Origin: CAYLHS01 sp964594235
GTDB lineage: Bacteria > Actinomycetota > Acidimicrobiia > Spongiisociales > UBA4744
Reading direction: 5' to 3'
Assembly (NCBI GenBank): GCA_964594235.1
Contig: CAZQMF010000083.1
Location: 1-5,222, forward strand
Length of the DNA stretch: 5,222 bases
Shown here: in pieces, positions 1 to 5,222 of the stretch
Layout of the letters: the number at the start of each line of letters is the position of its first letter
Position numbering within the stretch: position 1 is the stretch's first letter
Translations under genes and position numbers: made by a program
Notes under the pieces: model-generated
What the model saw: only the letters and a program-made list of their open reading frames with translations
Told to the model about the DNA's origin: nothing
Databases searched by the model: none

Positions 1-344
1 CGGTCGACGCCACGATGACGGACACCGCGTTCGCGATGCACATGTACCTCTGGGCGCTGACGCGCAGCCGTGAGGTTGTCGTCGAACACTTGAGGGTCGG
101 CTACGAGGACGCGCGCGAGCAGGTAGGGGCGCTGATCTCGCTGTACTTCACTAGTGCCGGTCACGAAATCAAACCCCCATTCAGTATCGAGTTGATCGCG
201 GTGATGATGGTTGCTCTGGTCGAAGGGCTGGCTCTTCAGCGAAGCATCGATCCGGACAAGGTCGACATGGATGTCGTAGAGCAAGCAGTCATCGCGGTCA
301 CCCGAGCCGTTTCGCAGCCTGTAGTCGATCAGCAGGACTCGTGA
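1..344 (+). CDS. TetR-family transcriptional regulator, C-terminal part (5' end outside window)
   Basis: The reading frame is open from the left edge (first full codon at base 3) to a TGA at 342-344. What remains is about 113 codons of predicted helical sequence with no helix-turn-helix. The segment ALVEGLALQRSIDPDKVD, followed by a last amphipathic helix (VVEQAVIAVTRAV), is the pattern usually seen at the end of TetR-family ligand-binding domains, where the last helices form the dimer interface. The ATG at 15 is probably internal: a TetR protein is normally about 190-220 residues, and its DNA-binding domain would lie upstream of the window. Ligand and target genes cannot be read from this fragment. 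It ends 10 bp before the cysteine desulfurase on the same strand, so it may be co-transcribed with that gene and could regulate it. Family assignment rests on the C-terminal pattern only, which is weakly conserved; another all-helical regulator domain is possible. Confidence 0.6.
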   Translation, partial: VDATMTDTAFAMHMYLWALTRSREVVVEHLRVGYEDAREQVGALISLYFTSAGHEIKPPFSIELIAVMMVALVEGLALQRSIDPDKVDMDVVEQAVIAVTRAVSQPVVDQQDS

Positions 345-354
345 CCAGTCACTG

Positions 355-1470
355 ATGACGTTGTATCTCGATCACGCGGCGACAACACCCGGTCGTCCCG
401 AAGCCATGGCCGCGTTCCAGGCAGCCGGTTTCGGCAATCCCTCAGGGATCCATCGGACCGCAAGGGACTCCAAGAACCACCTCGAGGATGCCCGTGAACA
501 GGCGGCGGCGCTGATCGGAGCATCGCCCCGTGAGATCGTGTTCACGGGGGGAGGTTCGGAGTCGGACAACCTCGCGGTCATCGGAGCGATGCTCGCATCG
601 GATCTTCGCCTGGTGGCTTCACCCGTGGAGCACGACGCCGTCATCGAGTCCGCCCGATTCGTCGAACGACTCGGCCGTGACGTGAAGTTCGTGTCGGTCG
701 ACCACTGGGGAAGGGTCGACCCGGCTGAGATCGCCGCAGCGACGGAAGAGTGGCCCTCGGTTGTTTCGGTGATGCTCGCCAACAACGAAACGGGGGTCAT
801 CGAGCCGGTTCGGGCCGTGGCCGACGTCGCCCACGCCCGAGGTGCGATCGTGCACACGGATGCCGTCCAGGCGTTCGTCTCCGAGGACATCGACGTGGAC
901 GAGCTCGGCGTCGACATGCTGACCCTCGCCGCGCACAAGTTCGGCGGACCAAAGGGCGTCGGGTTGCTGTACGTGAGGTCGGGGACGCGTCTCGAGCCGC
1001 TCGTGCACGGAGGTGGGCAGGAGTGGGGGCTTCGCTCCGGAACGCAGAACGTCCCGGGGATCGTGGCCATGGTCGCCGCCATGCACGCCACCGTGAAGGA
1101 TCGCGAACGGTTCAATACCGACGTAGGGGAGGCCCGCCGCCGCTTCGAGAAGCGTCTCATGACGGAGATCGAAGACCTCGAGATCAACGCGCCTGTCGAC
1201 GGACGCCTCGTGCAACACTCCCATGTGCGGATACCAGGGGTCAGAAACGACACGGTGCTCATCCGTCTGGACCAGGAAGGCGTCGCAGCATCGGCCGGTT
1301 CCGCCTGTCAGAGTGGTGCGGCGGACGTGAGCCACGTGCTGTCCGCAATGGGATTCGGCGCAGCCAGGGCAAGGGAGTGCTTCCGTTTCACGTTCGGGTG
1401 GACGACCCTTCCCGAGGACGGCGACACCGCAGCAGATGCGGTTCTGCGGGCGATAGGAGGCGAACGGTGA
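355..1470 (+). CDS. iscS: cysteine desulfurase, NifS/IscS type (class V aminotransferase fold)
   Basis: A PLP enzyme that converts L-cysteine to alanine and holds the released sulfur as a persulfide for transfer to acceptors; here the likely acceptor is the adjacent MnmA. The 371-residue protein is near the family's usual 370-400. Visible motifs are the N-terminal YLDHAATTP (4-12), the cofactor-phosphate segment TGGGSESDN (64-72), the stacking His93 in VEHDAV, NNETG (143-147), Asp169 and Gln172 in HTDAVQ, the PLP Schiff-base Lys195 in AAHKFGGPKG, GGGQEWGLRSGT (219-230), and the catalytic Cys318 in SAGSACQSG. The sequence around Cys318 resembles the IscS/NifS group more than SufS. The ATG at 355 is chosen because it places YLDHAATTP at the normal N-terminus; no good Shine-Dalgarno precedes it. 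The gene follows the regulator by 10 bp, and its stop overlaps the GTG of mnmA. No iscU or other Fe-S assembly gene is in the window, so general Fe-S supply versus dedicated tRNA thiolation is undecided. Family is near certain; the exact symbol is less so. Confidence 0.95.
   Translation: MTLYLDHAATTPGRPEAMAAFQAAGFGNPSGIHRTARDSKNHLEDAREQAAALIGASPREIVFTGGGSESDNLAVIGAMLASDLRLVASPVEHDAVIESARFVERLGRDVKFVSVDHWGRVDPAEIAAATEEWPSVVSVMLANNETGVIEPVRAVADVAHARGAIVHTDAVQAFVSEDIDVDELGVDMLTLAAHKFGGPKGVGLLYVRSGTRLEPLVHGGGQEWGLRSGTQNVPGIVAMVAAMHATVKDRERFNTDVGEARRRFEKRLMTEIEDLEINAPVDGRLVQHSHVRIPGVRNDTVLIRLDQEGVAASAGSACQSGAADVSHVLSAMGFGAARARECFRFTFGWTTLPEDGDTAADAVLRAIGGER
1455..1460 (+). promoter_or_regulatory. 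Shine-Dalgarno site for mnmA
   Basis: AGGAGG lies inside the last codons of the cysteine desulfurase and is followed after 6 nt by the GTG at 1467. It is the only perfect ribosome binding site in the window and fixes the mnmA start within a much longer open frame. With the GTGA stop/start overlap it suggests translational coupling of desulfurase and thiolase. Confidence 0.85.
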
Positions 1471-2522
1471 AGGTGCTGGCTGCGATGAGTGGAGGGGTCG
1501 ACTCCTCCGTCGCGGCTGCGCTCATGGTGCAGGAGGGTCACGAGGTGATCGGCGCCACCCTGAAACTGTGGGCAGGAGCGGACGGCTCCCTGCCGACCTC
1601 CGGGTGCTGTACTCTCGCCGACTCCGAGGATGCTCGCCGGGTCGCCGCAACGCTCGGGATCCCCTACTACGTCCTCGACGCCACCGAGGAGTTCAGAGCC
1701 GGCATCGTTGATCCGTTCATCGCCGCCTACCTGAACGGCCGCACGCCCAACCCGTGCATCTCGTGCAACCGTGTCGTCAAATTCGATCGTCTCCTCAGAT
1801 GGGCCGAGGATCTGGATTGCGACCTGCTCGTCACGGGACACTACGCACGTGTCGTTCCGGACGGATCGACCTTCGGCCTGTTTCGAAGTGTGGACCGCGA
1901 CAAGGACCAGTCGTACGTTCTGTACATGCTCGGGCGTGATGCGCTGGAACGGGTCCGCTTCCCGGTTGGCGAGTATCACAAGGAAGCCGTGCGGTCCATC
2001 GCGCGTGAACTCGGGCTGCGTACGGCAGGCAAGCGCGATAGTCAAGACATCTGCTTCGCGGACGGCGACTACCGGTCGTTCCTTCGCCGCGAGATCCCCG
2101 AGGCCATCCTTCCTGGTCCGATCGTGGACGAGGAAGGTGCGATCGTCGGTCGCCATGACGGAGTCATCGATTTCACGATCGGGCAACGCCGGGGGCTCGG
2201 CGTCGCGTTCGGAACCCCGCGCTATGTGCAGGCGATCCGACCGGCAACAGCGACCGTGGTGATCGGACGGCGAGGATCCGCACCCGTCAACGGCCTGAAG
2301 CTGGGGGAACCTTCGTGGGTGTCGGGCACGCCGCCGATCGGCCCCGTCGCCGTACAGATCAGGGCCCACGGCGACGTTCACGATGCTGTCCTGGACTCCG
2401 ACGGCAGGACGATCGATTTCGTCGATTCGCTCGAGGGTGTCGCCGCAGGACAGAGCGCCGTCCTCTACGAGGGAAGCCGTGTGCTTGGAGGCGGGACGAT
2501 CAGCGCAACGATGCGAGAATGA
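1467..2522 (+). CDS. mnmA: tRNA-specific 2-thiouridylase MnmA (TrmU)
   Basis: ATP-dependent enzyme of the cytoplasm that adenylates U34 of tRNA Lys, Glu and Gln and replaces the 2-oxygen with sulfur (s2U34). The 351-residue length fits the family (about 350-380). The N-terminal domain has the PP-loop SGGVDSS (8-14); further family motifs are TPNPCISCNRVVKFD (93-107), GHYAR (124-128), KDQSYVLY (146-153), GKRDSQDICF (188-197) and IGQRRGLGV (238-246). A C-terminal beta-barrel-like region follows from about 265. Cys100 and Cys196 match the E. coli catalytic pair Cys102 and Cys199. Cys97 occupies the place of E. coli Asp99, giving CxxC where E. coli has DxxC. A Cys47-Cys48 pair also occurs. The frame stays open upstream to about 750, but GTG 1467 is chosen because of the AGGAGG and because the VKVLAAMSGG start is standard for the family. 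The gene overlaps the desulfurase stop by 4 bp, which fits direct sulfur delivery, and ligA begins 6 bp downstream. Confidence 0.97.
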   Translation: MKVLAAMSGGVDSSVAAALMVQEGHEVIGATLKLWAGADGSLPTSGCCTLADSEDARRVAATLGIPYYVLDATEEFRAGIVDPFIAAYLNGRTPNPCISCNRVVKFDRLLRWAEDLDCDLLVTGHYARVVPDGSTFGLFRSVDRDKDQSYVLYMLGRDALERVRFPVGEYHKEAVRSIARELGLRTAGKRDSQDICFADGDYRSFLRREIPEAILPGPIVDEEGAIVGRHDGVIDFTIGQRRGLGVAFGTPRYVQAIRPATATVVIGRRGSAPVNGLKLGEPSWVSGTPPIGPVAVQIRAHGDVHDAVLDSDGRTIDFVDSLEGVAAGQSAVLYEGSRVLGGGTISATMRE

Positions 2523-2528
2523 GAGCGG

Positions 2529-4550
2529 ATGAGCGCCGAACAGATCGAACGGCTCCGTGAGCAGATCAGGGAGCACGCGTACCGATACTTCGTGCTCGAC
2601 GACCCACAGATCTCCGACTACGACTACGACCAGCTCGTTCGGAAGCTCCGCGCTCTCGAAGAGGCTCACCCCGAACTGATCACCCCCGATTCGCCGACGC
2701 AGCGGGTCGGATCTCCGACGATCGACCTATTCGCGCCCGTGCGACATCGAGAGCAGATGTTCTCCCTGGACAACGTTGAGTCACTCGAGGAGCTGGAAGG
2801 CTGGGAGTCCCGTGCGCAGCGACTCCTCGGCCGCTCCCCGTCCGGCTACGTCTGCGAGTTGAAGATCGACGGCCTCGCCGTGTCGTTGGTCTATGAGCAG
2901 GGCGTCCTCACGGTGGCGGCGACCCGCGGTGACGGCACCGTCGGCGAGGACATCACGGCCAACGTGCGGGCAATCGATTCCGTGCCGCTGCGCCTGCGAG
3001 GCGACGCGCCCGCACTGCTCGAAGTCCGAGGTGAGGTGTACATGTCCGACGAGGCGTTCGAAGCCCTGAATGAACGCCAGGCGGAGGCAGGTGAACGCCT
3101 CTTCGTCAACCCGCGAAACGCAGCCGCGGGCTCGCTTCGGCAGAAAGACCCCTCGATCACTGCGTCGAGGCGCCTCTCCACGTGGATGTACCACCTCGGC
3201 TCCGTCGAAGGTGGGCCCGTCTTTGAATCCCACGGGGAGGTACTCACCTGGCTCGGTGGGCTCGGGCTCCGTGTCAACCCCGCCTCCAGGGAGGTTGCGG
3301 ATCTCGACGGTGTCGAGGAGTACCTGCACAGCGCCGAACAGGCGCGCCACTCGGTCGGGTATGCCACGGACGGGGTCGTCGTCAAGGTCAACGACCTCGC
3401 CGAGCAGCGAGACCTCGGGTTCACGTCGCACGCACCGCGCTGGGCGGTTGCCTACAAGTTCCCGCCGGAGGAACGTACGACACGCCTCCTCGACGTCCGT
3501 ATCGGGGTCGGCCGGACAGGACGGGCGACCCCCTACGCGGTGTTGAGGCCCGTGTTCGTGGGTGGGGCGATGGTCTCCAGGGCCACACTGCACAACGAGG
3601 ACGAGGTTCATCGAAAGGATGTCCGGATCGGCGACGAAGTGGTCGTCAGGCGGGCGGGGGAAGTGATCCCCGAGGTGGTCGGCCCGGTGCCGTCGCTTCG
3701 CACCGGCGAGGAGGCCGTCTGGAACATGCCGGCAGACTGTCCGTTCTGTGGCAACCCGATCGTCAAACCCGAAGGGGAGAAGGTGGCCCGATGCACCGGG
3801 GGTTTGTCGTGCCCGGCGCGTCTCAGGGAGTGGCTGTTCCACTTTGCGTCGCGCGGCGGAATGGACATCGAAGGTCTCGGCTACAAGACGATCGACCTGC
3901 TGATCGAGCGGGGTCTCATCCACGACCCGGCCGACATCTACTCGCTGACTCCGGACGACTTCGAGGGTTTCGAGGGATGGGGCGACGTATCCGTTGGGAA
4001 CCTGATGGCCGGTATCGAGGCGTCGAAGTCCCGTCCGCTGTCGAGGTTGCTCATCGGGCTCGGTGTCCGTCACGTCGGCGGCACAGTGGCCCGAATGCTC
4101 ACGAGGGCCTTTCCCAGCATCGACCTGCTCCTCGCTGCCCCCGAGACCGACATCGCCGCGGTTGAGGGTGTCGGCCCGACGATCGCCTCGTCTGTGCGCG
4201 GATGGGCGACCTCTGCCGAGACCGTCGAACTCATCGACCGCCTCCGCTCCGCGGGGGTCCGCCTCACGGAGGAGACGACTGAGACGTCCGGCCGGCTGAC
4301 CGGTGTGAAGATCGTGCTCACAGGAACGCTCGAGCGCTGGACTCGGGAAGGCGCAACGGAAGCCATCGAAGCTCGCGGCGGAACCGTGTCGGGCTCGGTG
4401 TCCGGCAAGACATCGTTCGTGGTCGCCGGGATCTCTCCGGGATCGAAACTCACCAAGGCGACCGCTCTCGGTGTCCCGGTTCTCGACGAGCAGGGGTTCG
4501 AACAGCTCCTCGAACGCGGCCCAGAAGATCGCACCGAAACACCAGCCTGA
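2529..4550 (+). CDS. ligA: NAD+-dependent DNA ligase LigA
   Basis: Seals nicks in duplex DNA during replication and repair, using NAD+ to adenylate itself and releasing NMN. The 673 residues match the usual length of about 670, with all domains in order. Domain Ia (1 to about 65) has Tyr20, Asp30, Tyr33 and Asp34 of the NMN-binding site. The nucleotidyltransferase domain has catalytic Lys112 in LKIDG, EVRGEV (165-170), NPRNAAAGSLRQ (194-205), DGVVVKV with Lys286, and WAVAYKFP with Lys310. An OB fold (about 316-395) holds VGRTG and ATLHNED. A four-cysteine zinc finger uses Cys404, Cys407, Cys422 and Cys428. Helix-hairpin-helix repeats span about 440-575, including GLGVRHVGG and VEGVGP, and a BRCT domain covers about 588-662 (VLTGTL, GSKLTKA). 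Phe21 replaces the His seen at this place in E. coli (His23), where aromatic residues are common in other ligases. The ATG at 2529 gives the standard N-terminus; only a weak purine run (GAGAG) precedes it, 6 bp after the mnmA stop. No damage is visible. Confidence 0.98.
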   Translation: MSAEQIERLREQIREHAYRYFVLDDPQISDYDYDQLVRKLRALEEAHPELITPDSPTQRVGSPTIDLFAPVRHREQMFSLDNVESLEELEGWESRAQRLLGRSPSGYVCELKIDGLAVSLVYEQGVLTVAATRGDGTVGEDITANVRAIDSVPLRLRGDAPALLEVRGEVYMSDEAFEALNERQAEAGERLFVNPRNAAAGSLRQKDPSITASRRLSTWMYHLGSVEGGPVFESHGEVLTWLGGLGLRVNPASREVADLDGVEEYLHSAEQARHSVGYATDGVVVKVNDLAEQRDLGFTSHAPRWAVAYKFPPEERTTRLLDVRIGVGRTGRATPYAVLRPVFVGGAMVSRATLHNEDEVHRKDVRIGDEVVVRRAGEVIPEVVGPVPSLRTGEEAVWNMPADCPFCGNPIVKPEGEKVARCTGGLSCPARLREWLFHFASRGGMDIEGLGYKTIDLLIERGLIHDPADIYSLTPDDFEGFEGWGDVSVGNLMAGIEASKSRPLSRLLIGLGVRHVGGTVARMLTRAFPSIDLLLAAPETDIAAVEGVGPTIASSVRGWATSAETVELIDRLRSAGVRLTEETTETSGRLTGVKIVLTGTLERWTREGATEAIEARGGTVSGSVSGKTSFVVAGISPGSKLTKATALGVPVLDEQGFEQLLERGPEDRTETPA

Positions 4551-4556
4551 CCCGAC

Positions 4557-4562
4557 TACCGT
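4557..4562 (+). promoter_or_regulatory. possible -10 element (TANNNT) for a leaderless aminotransferase transcript
   Basis: The 19-bp gap between ligA and the aminotransferase contains TACCGT, matching the actinobacterial TANNNT -10 pattern. Its last base is 8 nt upstream of the A of the ATG at 4570. That spacing would put transcription start at about 4569-4570, the arrangement seen for leaderless genes, and the gap has no Shine-Dalgarno sequence. No clear -35 box was seen. The motif is short and easily arises by chance, so this is tentative. Confidence 0.22.
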
Positions 4563-4569
4563 TCAACAC

Positions 4570-5222
4570 ATGCACGCCAATCCGGTCCTCACGTCGTTGG
4601 GCACCTATCCGATGGCGCCGCTCCAGGAGAAGGCCCGCGCGATGCGCGCCGCCGGCGAGACACTGATCGACTTCTCGCTGGGTGATCCGCGGGAGCCGAC
4701 CCCGACGTTCATCCCCGACGCTCTGAAGGCTGCAGTCCCCACCGTTTCTCAGTACCCGACAACGGCCGGCCTTCCGGCGTTGCGATCGGCGATCGCCGAC
4801 TACGTGATGCGACGGTTCGGGGTCACGGTCGATCCCGATCGGCAGGTTCTCGCCACCTCGGGGGCGAAGGAGGCGATCTTCTCCACCGCGTTCGCGTTCG
4901 TCGACAAGGACGCAGGCGATGCCGTCATCTGGCCGACCCCCGCCTACCCCGTGTACGAGCGAGGTGCGGCGCTCGCCGGGGCCGAGCTGATTCCGGTCCG
5001 TCTCGACGGGGACTTCGTGCTGAGGCCGGCTCAGATCGACACATGGGACCGCGCAGCGTTGCTGTGGATCAACTACCCACACAACCCGACCGGTGCCGTC
5101 GCGTCCAGGGATCAACTCCAAGCGATCCACGACACGGCGAGGGCGCACGAAACCCTCGTTTGCTCGGACGAGTGCTACGCCGACATCTACGAGCACGAAC
5201 CTCCGCCGTCGATTCTCCAGGT
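4570..5222 (+). CDS. PLP-dependent aminotransferase (class I/II fold), probably succinyldiaminopimelate aminotransferase-like; 3' end outside window
   Basis: The frame starts at ATG 4570 and stays open to the right edge: 217 complete codons plus two bases, about 55-60% of a typical 370-400-residue enzyme. It is a fold-type I aminotransferase. Motifs seen are SLGDPREPTP (36-45) near the N-terminus, YPTTAGLPALRSAIADY (62-78), the cofactor-phosphate segment TSGAKEAIF (96-104), WPTPAYPVYE (121-130), the NPTG motif at 172-175 preceded by INYPH, and SDECYADIYE (199-208), where Asp200 should contact the pyridine nitrogen. The PLP-binding lysine and the C-terminal arginine for the substrate carboxylate lie beyond the window. 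GDPREPTP together with YPTTAGLPALR resembles actinobacterial DapC-type enzymes of the succinylase lysine/diaminopimelate pathway. Related aspartate, alanine or LL-diaminopimelate aminotransferases cannot be excluded, so no symbol is given. It lies 19 bp after ligA with no Shine-Dalgarno. The ATG is chosen because the next in-frame ATG (4612) would cut into the normal N-terminal helix. Confidence 0.9.
   Translation, partial: MHANPVLTSLGTYPMAPLQEKARAMRAAGETLIDFSLGDPREPTPTFIPDALKAAVPTVSQYPTTAGLPALRSAIADYVMRRFGVTVDPDRQVLATSGAKEAIFSTAFAFVDKDAGDAVIWPTPAYPVYERGAALAGAELIPVRLDGDFVLRPAQIDTWDRAALLWINYPHNPTGAVASRDQLQAIHDTARAHETLVCSDECYADIYEHEPPPSILQ

Noticed and set aside
15..17. ATG at 15 as the true start of the first gene, giving a 109-residue protein
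   Set aside because: The frame is open to the left edge and the sequence looks like only the ligand-binding part of a TetR regulator, so the real start is most likely upstream of the window.
750..1466. In-frame upstream extension of mnmA giving a 590-residue protein
   Set aside because: The extension lies wholly inside the desulfurase gene in another frame, is Arg-rich low-information sequence typical of a GC-rich shadow frame, and the standard MnmA N-terminus with a perfect Shine-Dalgarno begins at 1467.
1308..2669. 453-residue open frame on the - strand
   Set aside because: It is antisense to mnmA and the ends of its neighbours, has no recognisable domain, and long antisense frames are expected in high-GC coding DNA.
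2781..4073. 430-residue open frame on the - strand
   Set aside because: It is fully antisense to ligA, whose domains are all intact; the translation is rich in Arg, Asp and Val with no motif.
4551..4569. Terminator between ligA and the aminotransferase
   Set aside because: The 19-bp gap has no hairpin with a T-run, and there is no room for one outside the coding sequences.
4450..5196. 248-residue open frame on the - strand across the ligA/aminotransferase junction
   Set aside because: The + strand holds the ligA BRCT end and a clear aminotransferase with NPTG and SDECY motifs; the antisense translation has no recognisable family features.
1..5222. Mobile element, CRISPR array, tRNA/rRNA or a novel defence or biosynthetic system
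   Set aside because: The window is almost completely filled by conserved housekeeping genes with uniform GC-rich codon use; no direct repeats, terminal inverted repeats, spacer arrays or RNA gene folds were seen.

Overview
The window is a gene-dense, high-GC stretch with every gene on the + strand and almost no intergenic DNA. It holds the 3' end of a probable TetR-family regulator, a complete cysteine desulfurase, a complete tRNA 2-thiouridylase (mnmA), a complete NAD+-dependent DNA ligase (ligA), and the first 217 codons of a PLP-dependent aminotransferase that runs off the right edge. No RNA genes, mobile elements, CRISPR arrays, obvious terminators or long repeats were seen. No stretch over 300 bases lacks a gene.

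The organism is most likely an actinobacterium. The reasons are the high G+C, the desulfurase-mnmA-ligA gene order (seen in expanded form in mycobacteria and streptomycetes), actinobacterial-looking protein sequences, a GTG start with a 4-bp overlap, and several starts without a clear Shine-Dalgarno sequence. This is an inference; I cannot place it more precisely by reading alone, although a lineage outside the classical mycobacteria/streptomycetes is plausible because desulfurase, mnmA and ligA abut with no inserted genes.

Layout: 1-344 regulator C-terminal domain (N-terminal DNA-binding domain lies off the left edge); 355-1470 desulfurase; 1467-2522 mnmA, overlapping the desulfurase stop by 4 bp behind a perfect AGGAGG; 2529-4550 ligA, 6 bp after mnmA; 4570-5222 aminotransferase, 19 bp after ligA.

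Functionally, the desulfurase takes sulfur from L-cysteine as an enzyme persulfide, and MnmA uses that sulfur to make 2-thiouridine at the wobble position of tRNAs for Lys, Glu and Gln. The tight overlap suggests the two proteins are made together as a sulfur donor-acceptor pair. LigA (replication and repair) and the aminotransferase (possibly lysine/diaminopimelate synthesis) are housekeeping functions that appear to share transcription, not chemistry. Most of the window is ordinary conserved core genome. I did not find a convincing undescribed system; the most interesting points are the CxxC form of the MnmA active site and a possible leaderless start for the aminotransferase.
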